A stretch of DNA of 12,627 bases from JBKSMP01 sp964582055. Its GTDB lineage: Bacteria; Verrucomicrobiota; Verrucomicrobiia; Opitutales; UBA9783. The notes beneath the pieces are model-generated. The model was not told the origin of the DNA, searched no databases, and saw only the letters and a program-made list of their open reading frames with translations. Below are positions 1 through 6,943 of this stretch, one piece after another (position 1 is the first letter of the stretch; each line of letters begins with the position of its first letter). Position numbers and translations under genes: made by a program. Location: assembly GCA_964582055.1 (NCBI GenBank), contig CAZOPT010000022.1, positions 1-12,627 of the forward strand, read 5' to 3'.

Positions 1-2
1 TT

Positions 3-101
3 AGGGGTGACTTCCGTGAGTCTTTTATAGGCTCATCGGTTGTCCCTCTTTATTTGATCTTGATGCTATTTTATTTGATTATAATTTTCTATGATATTTA
101 G
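3..101 (+). CDS. C-terminal fragment of an unidentified, probably membrane-anchored protein
   Basis: An open frame enters from the left edge and runs 32 codons to a TAG at 99-101. Its last 20 or so residues are strongly hydrophobic (PLYLILMLFYLIIIFYDI), which fits a C-terminal transmembrane helix. It overlaps the start of the following TPR gene by 11 bases, an arrangement common in co-translated operons, and that gene has no SD of its own. The fragment is too short to identify. In AT-rich DNA a random open frame of this length is possible, so it is tentative. Confidence 0.4.
   Translation, partial: RGDFRESFIGSSVVPLYLILMLFYLIIIFYDI
80..85 (+). promoter_or_regulatory. Perfect -10-like TATAAT directly before the TPR gene
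   Basis: A consensus TATAAT lies five bases before the ATG at 91. No good -35 is seen at 16-18 bases; TTGATC at 54-59 is 20 bases away. If used, transcription would start close to the start codon and give an almost leaderless mRNA. The box also lies inside the probable upstream coding frame and the DNA is AT-rich, so chance occurrence is quite possible. Confidence 0.25.
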
Positions 102-2442
102 GTTGGTTTGCCTCTTGTTGGTTCCTTTTATGGGAGTTGCTGCTTCAAGTTTTTTTCAGGCAGAACGTGTTGCTTTGGATTTCAATTTGATTAATTTAGC
201 GGAAGCAAACTTGAAAAAACATTATTTTGATGCTTTTCCGAAAGGTGCAGAAGCTCGATCTTTATTAGCTAAAATTGCTTTTTTAAAAAGTGATTTCAAG
301 GAATCTTATCATTGTTTACAACTTACTGTTTTAAATGAAGACAATTATGCTACTTATGCATTTCTTCAAAAATTTATTGAAAAGAGAGGGGATACGGTAC
401 CATTATTTGAGCCCAAAGATGTTTTGTCTAAGCTTTTAATAGATTGGTTAAAAATACTTAATGTTCCTGTAGGACTGCCTCAATGGGCTAATTTTTGGTG
501 GGATTTACGTAAATCACTTGCTTTACCAACGTACGAATTTTTATATCATTTGGCTCTTGAAACAAAAGTGAGGCAAATAGGAGTTTTTAATGAAGAAGTT
601 TTTTTTAAAGATAATTTATTAGCATATATTCCGATTTTGTTTACTCAAAAACGTTTTGAGCAGCTTAAAATTTTATTGGAATCCGTTTTAAAAAAAGAAA
701 ATAACATAGAAGTACAAAGTCATTATTTATTTTGGTTTTTTCGTGTAAAAACGGAATTACATGAGCCTGTTGATGATATAGTCTTAAAGATTTTAAAACA
801 GAATTTTACGAATACTCAGTTGTTGGATGTTGTTTTTTCTGAATGGCTACGTTCGGTACCTGATTTGAAACAGCGTATAAAGGGATTAAAGCGTTTTTAT
901 AAGGTGTATAAACGTAAGCAAAATATGTTTTATTGTCATTACCTATCGATTTTGTTGGCGAATTGTTACATTGAATTGGGGCAATATGAACAAGCTAAGA
1001 AGGATTTGTTGCAATTAGTGAAAACAGTTGATAAAGCTCTTTTGTCTTATGTTTATGAGCTTTTGGCAAAAAATGAGTGTTTTAAAGTTACTCCTGATTA
1101 TCGTTGTGCAGCTGATTTTTTGGAAGAAGCAAAGGTTTTGGAAATGGATTCCAATAAATTGTTTTTTTTAGGGAAATTACAGGCGGAATTGTATACATTA
1201 TTGGGCGAATATGATCGTGCTTATTGTATTTATCAGGAATTGCTTTTTAAAGACTCTACACATTTTTTAGCACAAAAAATGGCTTATGAATGGTGTTTAT
1301 GTGGAATTTTGTGTAAAGAAAACGAAAAGGAATTAGAACATCAATTGGCATTTTGTCGATCTTATCGATTATTAACATCGACCCAAGAGGAACAATTGGC
1401 TTTGTTATTTGCTAAGTATCAATTTGAATTGGGAAATTTTGCAGACGTGTTGCATTATCTTGAATGTTTTAAAGGCAGTATAGCAACGAGAGAGGTGAGT
1501 AAATTGTTGTGTGCTAAATGTTTAATAAAACTTAATGCTTACGATAAAGCTGAACAGATTTTAAAAACGATAGTTTTGCGTTTTTTAAGTTTAGAAGAAT
1601 GTGCGGATTATTACCTGTGGAGTGCACAAGTACTTTGTTTTATGGATCGTGATGAGGAAGCTCTACATTATTTAGATTGGTTTCAAAATGTACCTGTTGG
1701 AATTTCTCAGCAAATTCGTTTTCAAGCAATTTTATTATATGCGCAATTAAGTGCGAAGCAACATGCTTTTGTACAAGCGAAGCAGTTATTGTTGAGTACT
1801 TGTCAGCAAATGAGTGATGATGTTTGGATTCCGATTTTTAAATTGCAGGCGGCTGATTATGCTGAAGAATGTGGATTAGATGGTCAATTGGAAGCTATTC
1901 AAATTTTACAATCGGTTTATGAAGATTTTCCAGAACATCCTTTAGCTCAAGAAGCACGATTGAAACAAGGAGTTTTGCTTTTGAATATAAAGCATTATGA
2001 TTTAGCATATCCGATTTTTGAAAACCTTTTATCCGAATTAAGACAAGAGCAAGCTCTTTGGTGTCGATTTTTAATGATTAAATGTAATTTGTTATCTCAA
2101 AAAGTAGGGTTGAATCATATACAAGATCAATTGGAGTTTTTATTAAAAGAGACGATGCCTATAGGTTTACGGCTTGAAATGGCTTTGCAATTAGCTTACG
2201 TTTATAAGGATCAAAATAATTTGGAGGCTTTGCAAGAAGTTTTATGGAATACGTGCTATCCATTTTTTGAAGAAAAAGGTGATTTATCATTGAGTGTAAA
2301 TGAAGTTTATTGGTTAAGTCGGTGTTTACTTGTTTTAGCACAACATAGTTCAGATAAAGATATGGCGCATCAAATTTATACTTGGGTGGTAGATGCTCAG
2401 TTGCCTAATGCGTCGCTTATACAACATTATTTGGAGGATTAA
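91..2442 (+). CDS. Exported TPR-like helical repeat protein, 783 aa
   Basis: The N-terminus is a clear signal peptide: F-R followed by a hydrophobic core (residues 5-16) and a small-residue stretch GVAASS, with cleavage likely near residue 18. There is no lipobox at the cleavage site. The rest is almost all helical and shows degenerate TPR-type units at about residues 287-311 (LGQYEQAKKDL), 360-386 (LGEYDRAYCIYQEL), 472-494 (LNAYDKAEQIL), 505-530, 547-570 and 620-646 (IKHYDLAYPIFENL). It is therefore probably periplasmic or outer-membrane associated, acting as a protein-interaction scaffold. The start was chosen because the signal peptide begins there. No SD is present, and translation may be coupled to the overlapping upstream frame. 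The stop is two bases before the FAD oxidoreductase. The partner and exact role cannot be told from the sequence. Confidence 0.85.
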   Translation: MIFRLVCLLLVPFMGVAASSFFQAERVALDFNLINLAEANLKKHYFDAFPKGAEARSLLAKIAFLKSDFKESYHCLQLTVLNEDNYATYAFLQKFIEKRGDTVPLFEPKDVLSKLLIDWLKILNVPVGLPQWANFWWDLRKSLALPTYEFLYHLALETKVRQIGVFNEEVFFKDNLLAYIPILFTQKRFEQLKILLESVLKKENNIEVQSHYLFWFFRVKTELHEPVDDIVLKILKQNFTNTQLLDVVFSEWLRSVPDLKQRIKGLKRFYKVYKRKQNMFYCHYLSILLANCYIELGQYEQAKKDLLQLVKTVDKALLSYVYELLAKNECFKVTPDYRCAADFLEEAKVLEMDSNKLFFLGKLQAELYTLLGEYDRAYCIYQELLFKDSTHFLAQKMAYEWCLCGILCKENEKELEHQLAFCRSYRLLTSTQEEQLALLFAKYQFELGNFADVLHYLECFKGSIATREVSKLLCAKCLIKLNAYDKAEQILKTIVLRFLSLEECADYYLWSAQVLCFMDRDEEALHYLDWFQNVPVGISQQIRFQAILLYAQLSAKQHAFVQAKQLLLSTCQQMSDDVWIPIFKLQAADYAEECGLDGQLEAIQILQSVYEDFPEHPLAQEARLKQGVLLLNIKHYDLAYPIFENLLSELRQEQALWCRFLMIKCNLLSQKVGLNHIQDQLEFLLKETMPIGLRLEMALQLAYVYKDQNNLEALQEVLWNTCYPFFEEKGDLSLSVNEVYWLSRCLLVLAQHSSDKDMAHQIYTWVVDAQLPNASLIQHYLED
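2433..2437 (+). promoter_or_regulatory. Shine-Dalgarno of the FAD oxidoreductase gene
   Basis: GGAGG lies seven bases before the ATG at 2445, inside the last codons (Leu-Glu-Asp) of the TPR gene. It is one of the few good SD motifs in this window and supports the chosen start and coupled translation with the upstream gene. Confidence 0.7.
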
Positions 2443-2444
2443 GA

Positions 2445-3827
2445 ATGCAGGACATATTTTGGGATGTTGTTGTTATTGGGGCTGGTATGTCAGGTTTAGG
2501 TGCAGGATTGCGACTAGCCTTATCAGGTAAAAAAGTACTTATGGTTGAGCAGCACAACGCAATTGGTGGTTTGAACAGTTTTTATTTGAAAGATGGTATT
2601 AAATATGATGTTGGTTTGCATGCACTTACGAATTATGTAAAAGCAGGGACAAAAGGCCATCCATTAACGAAGTTATGTCGTCAATTGCGTATTCCTTATG
2701 AAGCATTGCAGTTGGCGGAACAAAAAAGTTCCTTAATACGGTTTCCTGAATTAACGTTAAAATTTACGAACGATTTTAATGTATTGTTGACAGAAATTGA
2801 AGATAAGTTTCCAAAAGAATATGAGGGTTTTCGGAAATTAGTAAACGACATTAATGCAACTGCAGAAACAGAATTAACGGGACCTGCTTTTGTTTCAGCT
2901 AGAGAGGTCTTAAGACAATTTATTCAAGATCCACTTTTGCAAGAAATGTTGCTTTTACCGTTATTCTATTATGGTAGTGCACATGTTAATGATCTTGATT
3001 GGCGCCAATTCGTTATTTTGTTTAAGGCGATTTATCAAGAAGGTTTTGCGCGTCCTAAGGGTGGTGTGCGAACATTGTTAAAGCTTTTACGGGATCGTTA
3101 TCGCGAATGGGGTGGTACATTGCGAATAAAAACGGAAGTTGAGGCGATACTTATACATAATAATCGTGCTAAAGGTTTATTGTTAACATCCGGAGAAGTT
3201 GTTCGTGCGCATCAAATTATTTCATCAATTGGTTATTGTGAGACTTTAAAATTGTGTGGAGTATCACAAAATTATACGGTTCCATTATTAAGTTTTGCGG
3301 AAACCATTACTACGTTCGAACAATTGCCTCAAGCGTATGGTTGGGAGAATACCATTGTGTTTTTTAATTTATCAGATAGAGCTCACTATTGTCCTACACG
3401 AGAGTTTATGGACTTGAAAAGTGGGGTTATTTGCATTCCAGAGAATTATTGTGAAAAACAAACTTTAGCGCGAACAACCTTGCGAACGACGCATTTAGCT
3501 AGTTATCATGCATGGAAACAGTTGGATCAAGAAGCTTACCGTAGACAGAAACAAGTATCGTTGGAACAATCCCAGCAATGTGCTTTTCGTGTTTTAGGGG
3601 GTACAAAACCTATGTCATGTATTGCGCAGGATAGTTTTACTCCATTAACGATTGAGCGTTTTACGAAGCATTTTAATGGAGCTATTTATGGATTTCCAGA
3701 AAAGCATCGTTTAGGAACGTTTGGATATGAAAATCTTTATTTGTGTGGAACAGATCAGGGATTTTTAGGAATTGTAGGTGCTTTGCTTAGTGGTATTTCT
3801 ATTGCAAATTTACACTGTTTAAAATAA
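2445..3827 (+). CDS. FAD-dependent oxidoreductase, phytoene desaturase/carotenoid isomerase-like
   Basis: A 460-residue flavoprotein of the CrtI/CrtISO/RetSat-like amine-oxidoreductase group. The N-terminus has the dinucleotide-binding fold: beta strand DVVVIG, GxGxxG at residues 12-17 (GAGMSG), an acidic residue at the end of strand 2 (E35), and the following GG at 41-42. The C-terminal 30 residues (NLYLCGTDQGF, then GIVGALLSG) form the usual second FAD-contact motif of the family. Family members desaturate, isomerise or saturate polyenes and related lipids; the substrate here cannot be assigned. At 460 residues it is somewhat shorter than typical CrtI (about 490-510). No other carotenoid gene is nearby, so a pigment role is not supported. 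It follows the TPR gene after two bases, so the two are almost surely cotranscribed. Family call is firm, substrate open. Confidence 0.85.
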   Translation: MQDIFWDVVVIGAGMSGLGAGLRLALSGKKVLMVEQHNAIGGLNSFYLKDGIKYDVGLHALTNYVKAGTKGHPLTKLCRQLRIPYEALQLAEQKSSLIRFPELTLKFTNDFNVLLTEIEDKFPKEYEGFRKLVNDINATAETELTGPAFVSAREVLRQFIQDPLLQEMLLLPLFYYGSAHVNDLDWRQFVILFKAIYQEGFARPKGGVRTLLKLLRDRYREWGGTLRIKTEVEAILIHNNRAKGLLLTSGEVVRAHQIISSIGYCETLKLCGVSQNYTVPLLSFAETITTFEQLPQAYGWENTIVFFNLSDRAHYCPTREFMDLKSGVICIPENYCEKQTLARTTLRTTHLASYHAWKQLDQEAYRRQKQVSLEQSQQCAFRVLGGTKPMSCIAQDSFTPLTIERFTKHFNGAIYGFPEKHRLGTFGYENLYLCGTDQGFLGIVGALLSGISIANLHCLK

Positions 3828-3869
3828 GAAATTGCAGAATTAAACTTTAAAATTTTTTATTTAGTCAAC

Positions 3870-3902
3870 AAAAAACTTGATGGATTTTCACCATCAAGTT
3901 TT
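3870..3902. terminator. Bidirectional rho-independent terminator between convergent genes
   Basis: A perfect 12-bp stem (AAAACTTGATGG at 3872-3883 with CCATCAAGTTTT at 3891-3902) encloses a 7-base loop. Read on the minus strand the stem is followed by six T residues, giving a good terminator for the aldolase gene. On the plus strand only four T follow directly, then an AT-rich stretch, so termination of the oxidoreductase transcript is probably weaker. Confidence 0.8.
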
Positions 3903-3920
3903 AATGATTTGATTTTTCGA

Positions 3921-4973
3921 TTACGCGATCGTAATGGAATTTTCTAAATAAACGTCTTGGACGGCATGTAAGAGTTCTACACCTTCTGTAAAAGGTTTTT
4001 GGAAGGCTTTACGTCCCAAGATAAGCCCCATACCGCCTGCACGCTTATTAATAATTGCTGTGGCGATGGCATCCATAATGTCGTTGTTTCCGGATGCGCC
4101 TCCAGAGTTGATCAATCCTACGCGGCCCATATATCCATTAGCAACTTGATAGCGTGTTAAATCAATTGGATGATCGGATGAAAGTTCAGAGTAGACTTTA
4201 TCGTGTGTTTTACCGAAGTTTGGTAAAGATTTATAACCACCATTATTGGTTGGTAATTTTTGTTTGACAATATCCGCACCGATGGTTGCTCCCAAATGAT
4301 TTGCTTGACCTGTTAAATCTGCACTTGTATGATAATCTTTGTCGGATTTGAAAGCTGGATTGCGTAAGTAGCACCATAAAATGGTTGCCATTCCTAATTC
4401 GTGTGCGCGAGCAAATGCAGCGCTTGTTTCTTCAATCTGACGGTTGGATTCAGGTGAACCAAAGTAAATCGTTGCACCAACAGCTACAGCACCCATATCA
4501 TACGCTTGATCAACATCCGCGAAGTAAATTTGATCGAACTTGTTCGGATAGGTTAACAATTCGTTATGATTTAATTTGACAACAAATGGGATTTTATGAG
4601 CATATTTGCGTGCAACACTTGCTAAAACACCATATGTCGAAGCAATGGCATTGCAACCACCTTCAATGGCCAAACGTACTAAATTTTCTGGATCAAAATA
4701 CTCTGGATTTGGAGCAAAACTGGCACCTGCAGAGTGTTCAATTCCTTGGTCGACTGGTAAAATGGAAATATATCCTGTGTTGGCTAAACGGCCGTGATTT
4801 CGTAGACGCATGAGACTATTGAGAACCTGATTAGACCGATCACTATTCAAAAAAATTTGATCAACAAAATCAGGATTGGGTAAAGCCAACTTTTCTCTTG
4901 CTATTGTTTTACAAACGTGTTGTGACAAATAACCTTTGTCTTCCTCTAAAAAACGCTGAATATAATTATTCAT
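3921..4973 (-). CDS. fbaB: Class I fructose-bisphosphate aldolase (DhnA/FbaB type)
   Basis: Cleaves fructose-1,6-bisphosphate to dihydroxyacetone phosphate and glyceraldehyde-3-phosphate, and the reverse, in the cytoplasm through a Schiff base. The 350-residue protein has the family's ILPVDQGIEHSAG segment (residues 71-83), KLNHNELL (133-140), and ADIVKQKLP (233-241). Lys237 in the last is the expected Schiff-base lysine and matches the position known for E. coli FbaB. Phosphate-binding loops are at 287-295 (LINSGGASG) and 316-325 (GLILGRKAFQ). It lies 43 bases after the FliO-like gene and ends just before the hairpin at 3870-3902. No SD precedes the ATG; a TATTAT box sits six bases upstream. 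The gene looks intact and full length. Confidence 0.95.
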   Translation of the reverse strand: MNNYIQRFLEEDKGYLSQHVCKTIAREKLALPNPDFVDQIFLNSDRSNQVLNSLMRLRNHGRLANTGYISILPVDQGIEHSAGASFAPNPEYFDPENLVRLAIEGGCNAIASTYGVLASVARKYAHKIPFVVKLNHNELLTYPNKFDQIYFADVDQAYDMGAVAVGATIYFGSPESNRQIEETSAAFARAHELGMATILWCYLRNPAFKSDKDYHTSADLTGQANHLGATIGADIVKQKLPTNNGGYKSLPNFGKTHDKVYSELSSDHPIDLTRYQVANGYMGRVGLINSGGASGNNDIMDAIATAIINKRAGGMGLILGRKAFQKPFTEGVELLHAVQDVYLENSITIA

Positions 4974-4979
4974 ACTTAT

Positions 4980-4985
4980 ATAATA
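4980..4985 (-). promoter_or_regulatory. Candidate -10 box before the aldolase gene
   Basis: TATTAT on the minus strand, six bases before the aldolase ATG, in a 43-base gap after the FliO-like gene. No clear -35 is seen. It would give a near-leaderless transcript, which fits the absence of an SD, but chance occurrence in AT-rich DNA cannot be excluded. Confidence 0.25.
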
Positions 4986-5016
4986 ACGGTTTTTTTTCTT
5001 AAAGCACTAGTTTTTT

Positions 5017-5367
5017 TTACAAATTTTCACTAGAAGGCGTTTGCACTTTGTCTGAATTTAAAGAACAAAGGAATTGCAAACCATTAGGACTGGCTCCCAA
5101 TAAAATACGCTGTTTTTCATAAGCAACTACACATAAAAATTGACGATTTCCCAAAACTTTGGTTTCTAAAATTTCCAGTTTTTTTTGTGACTTAATCCCT
5201 TGTTTGAATTTAAGTGTTCGTCGTTTTAGTTGTGTAAAAAGGTAGGATCCTACGACAATAAGTGCCAATAAACATAGGATTTGGATAAAAAGACCCGCTC
5301 TTTCTGATGAAATTGCTAATGGGTCCATAGTCCTTGCATTATGTGCAAAAAATAAAAATGATTTCAT
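5017..5367 (-). CDS. FliO/MopB-like single-pass membrane protein, 116 aa
   Basis: The layout is a short N-terminus, one transmembrane helix at about residues 25-45 (GLFIQILCLLALIVVGSYLF), a basic segment (KRRTLKFKQGIKSQKK), then a compact beta-rich domain at 63-103 (LEILETKVLGNRQFLCVV, RILLGASPNGLQFL). This matches FliO, a factor that helps assemble the FliPQR export gate of the flagellar secretion system: 'L.VL....LG.rq.l.lv...g...LLG.t..gi..L'. FliO normally stands next to fliP/fliQ/fliR; here its neighbours are rplS and an aldolase. Met14 is an alternative start. No SD is visible. It has its own candidate promoter and sits behind the rplS terminator. Another small membrane protein with the same fold remains possible. 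Confidence 0.6.
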   Translation of the reverse strand: MKSFLFFAHNARTMDPLAISSERAGLFIQILCLLALIVVGSYLFTQLKRRTLKFKQGIKSQKKLEILETKVLGNRQFLCVVAYEKQRILLGASPNGLQFLCSLNSDKVQTPSSENL

Positions 5368-5388
5368 TTACTTTTTCTTTTTGTTAAT

Positions 5389-5394
5389 AGTATA
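5389..5394 (-). promoter_or_regulatory. Candidate -10 box of the FliO-like gene
   Basis: TATACT on the minus strand, 21 bases before the ATG at 5367, just downstream of the rplS terminator hairpins. The -35 region is poor. The position after a terminator suggests that the FliO-like gene and the aldolase are transcribed separately from the ribosomal operon. Confidence 0.35.
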
Positions 5395-5418
5395 CCCAAA
5401 AAGCTTTTATAGAGCAAC

Positions 5419-5443
5419 TTTTTTATTAGATCCTAATAAAAAA
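5419..5443 (-). terminator. Second hairpin behind rplS
   Basis: A perfect 11-bp inverted repeat (TTTTTTATTAG / CTAATAAAAAA) around a 3-base loop. Its A-run (5438-5443) is also the T-tract of the upstream rplS hairpin, so the two structures share bases and may be alternatives. Read on the minus strand it ends in six T. It may reinforce termination before the FliO-like gene. Confidence 0.5.
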
Positions 5444-5467
5444 CTCAAAGGATATAAACCCTTTGAG
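5438..5467 (-). terminator. Rho-independent terminator of the rpsP-trmD-rplS operon
   Basis: An 8-bp perfect stem (CTCAAAGG at 5444-5451 with CCTTTGAG at 5460-5467) with an 8-base loop, followed on the minus strand by six T (5443-5438). It lies 18 bases past the rplS stop, the expected place for the end of this operon. Confidence 0.75.
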
Positions 5468-5485
5468 CTACCAGAAAAGTAAAAA

Positions 5486-5854
5486 TTACTTAGATAATGA
5501 AAAACGTTTTTCTTTTACTTGTGTTGCAGCCTTACCAATGCGATGACGAATATAGTACATTTTGGAAGAACGCAAAATAACACTTTCCTTTGTTACTTCA
5601 ATTTTTGCAACTAAAGGAGAATTTAAAGGAAAAACACGTTCTACACCAAATCCACCTGAAACACGTCTTACGGTAAACATTTCGTTAATGCCAGAACCGC
5701 GACGAGCAATTACAATACCTGTGAATACTTGAATACGTTCCTTTCCGCTTTCATTGACACGAATAGATACTGAAACTTCATCACCTACTTTAAAGGGAAT
5801 GTGATTATTTTTTACTTGATCTGCAACAACTTCTTTTAGAATAGCTTGGCTCAT
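5486..5854 (-). CDS. rplS: 50S ribosomal protein L19 (bL19)
   Basis: A component of the large ribosomal subunit near the 30S-50S interface. The 122-residue product is close to the family's usual 115-130 and has the typical segments: FKVGDEVSVSIRV followed by GKERIQVFTGIVIARRGSGINE, then FTVRRVSGGFGVERVFPLNSP, and the C-terminal basic stretch with LRSSKMYYIRHRIGKAA. It begins seven bases after the trmD stop with no SD, so translation is probably coupled to trmD. Order rpsP-trmD-rplS is the widely conserved bacterial arrangement. Confidence 0.97.
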   Translation of the reverse strand: MSQAILKEVVADQVKNNHIPFKVGDEVSVSIRVNESGKERIQVFTGIVIARRGSGINEMFTVRRVSGGFGVERVFPLNSPLVAKIEVTKESVILRSSKMYYIRHRIGKAATQVKEKRFSLSK

Positions 5855-5861
5855 TTTTTTA

Positions 5862-6533
5862 TTAATTAAAGATTAAATCGGGACGTCGATGGATCGTCCG
5901 CAATATTTGTTGTTCGAGACGCCAACGTGCAATAGCTTCATGGTTTCCCGAAAAAAGAATAGATGGTACTTCATCACCATTAAAGGAAATTGGGCGTGTA
6001 TATTGAGGAAATGTCAAAAATGCATTGCTAAAACTGTCTTGTTCAAGTGATTGTTCATCTCCTAAAACGTTTGGAATATAGCGCATAATTGCATCTACAA
6101 GAACAGCTGCAGGCAAAGTACCATTGGTTAAGACATAATCTCCAATGGAAATTTCTTCATCTACATTTTGCTTACGAAAACGTTCATCAATGCCTTCATA
6201 GTGCCCAGAAATAAGAATGAGGTGTTGTTCTTGTGCTAAAGATTTTGTTTTGCTTGTTTTTAAGGGGGTTCCATCGGGGCACAAATAGATAACACGAGAA
6301 TTTTCTGTGCGTAAATCTTGAACCGCAGCTGTCAAAACTTCTGCCTGCAAAACCATTCCAGCTCCACCGCCAAAAGGTCTGTCGTCTACTGTATGACGAA
6401 TGTCTTTAGCCCAATCTCTAAGATTATGAATTGTAAGATCAACATGTCCTTCGCGGACAGCACGCCCCAAAATGCTTTCAGAGACAAACCCTTCTAACAT
6501 TTTTGGAAAAAGCGTTAAAATGTCGATCTTCAT
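5862..6533 (-). CDS. trmD: tRNA (guanine-N1)-methyltransferase TrmD
   Basis: Methylates G37 next to the anticodon in tRNAs reading CNN codons, using S-adenosylmethionine, and so prevents +1 frameshifting. The 223-residue protein has the SPOUT trefoil-knot motifs: LCPDGTPL at 84-91, LISGHYEGIDERF at 107-119 and SIGDYVLTNGTLPAAVLVDA at 129-148. An EQDSFS segment at 164-169 carries the expected catalytic aspartate, and SGNHEAIARWR at 195-205 is the C-terminal tRNA-binding motif. The knot loop reads LTNGTLPA where many bacteria have LTGGELPA. It starts five bases after the rpsP stop, with no SD, so translation is likely coupled. No rimM lies between rpsP and trmD. Confidence 0.97.
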   Translation of the reverse strand: MKIDILTLFPKMLEGFVSESILGRAVREGHVDLTIHNLRDWAKDIRHTVDDRPFGGGAGMVLQAEVLTAAVQDLRTENSRVIYLCPDGTPLKTSKTKSLAQEQHLILISGHYEGIDERFRKQNVDEEISIGDYVLTNGTLPAAVLVDAIMRYIPNVLGDEQSLEQDSFSNAFLTFPQYTRPISFNGDEVPSILFSGNHEAIARWRLEQQILRTIHRRPDLIFN

Positions 6534-6538
6534 AAAGA

Positions 6539-6790
6539 CTAACTTGCTTTACGAGCAGTTTTTAGTAAGAAACGGGCTGTATCAGTTGGTTGTGCGCCTT
6601 TGGACAGCCAATAATCTGCACGCTCTACATCAACTTTAAGTTTTTCTGCATTACCCTTTGCAATCGGATTGTAAAAGCCTAAAACTTCAACCGAACGACC
6701 ATCGCGACGAGCAGATGCTTCTGCAACAACAACACGATATGCAGGATTATGCTTAGCTCCGAAACGTTGTAAACGTATTTTTAATGCCAT
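6539..6790 (-). CDS. rpsP: 30S ribosomal protein S16 (bS16)
   Basis: A small-subunit assembly and structural protein. The 83-residue product has the full family pattern: MALKIRLQRFGAKHNPAYRV at the N-terminus, VVAEASARRDGRSVEVLGFYNP, and the C-terminal ADYWLSKGAQPTDTARFLL. Its length is typical. It is the first gene of the rpsP-trmD-rplS operon and one of only two genes here with a clear SD (AGAGG, six bases before the ATG). A plausible sigma70 promoter lies upstream. Confidence 0.97.
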   Translation of the reverse strand: MALKIRLQRFGAKHNPAYRVVVAEASARRDGRSVEVLGFYNPIAKGNAEKLKVDVERADYWLSKGAQPTDTARFLLKTARKAS

Positions 6791-6796
6791 ATATAA

Positions 6797-6801
6797 CCTC
6801 T
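6797..6801 (-). promoter_or_regulatory. Shine-Dalgarno of rpsP
   Basis: AGAGG on the minus strand, six bases before the rpsP ATG. It is notable because most genes in the window lack an SD. Confidence 0.65.
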
Positions 6802-6829
6802 ATAAATCTTCTTCTTTAATAAGCTATTT

Positions 6830-6859
6830 AATAAAGCAACAGATTTTGATTTTTGTCAA
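6830..6859 (-). promoter_or_regulatory. Sigma70-type promoter of the rpsP operon
   Basis: A consensus -35 TTGACA (6859-6854) and a -10-like TTTATT (6835-6830) are separated by 18 bases on the minus strand. This leaves a leader of roughly 35 bases before the ATG with an SD in it. The perfect -35 and the position before a ribosomal operon support the call; the -10 is only a partial match. Confidence 0.6.
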
Positions 6860-6943
6860 GCGTCTTTTATTAAGCTTTGTTTTTAAGACAAATAAAATGA
6901 TAGAGTTGCTTTTGAATTGTTTTATTCCTATAAAATCGGATAA

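Noticed and set aside
2159..2341. 60-codon minus-strand frame inside the TPR gene
   Set aside because: Shadow of the TPR coding frame, with no SD or recognisable domain.
2445..3827. Carotenoid biosynthesis gene call (crtI) for the oxidoreductase
   Set aside because: The fold fits, but there are no crtB/crtE neighbours and the family covers many substrates, so a specific symbol is not justified.
4385..4813. Open frames on the plus strand inside the aldolase gene
   Set aside because: They lie opposite a fully conserved aldolase; compositions and lack of SD mark them as shadow frames.
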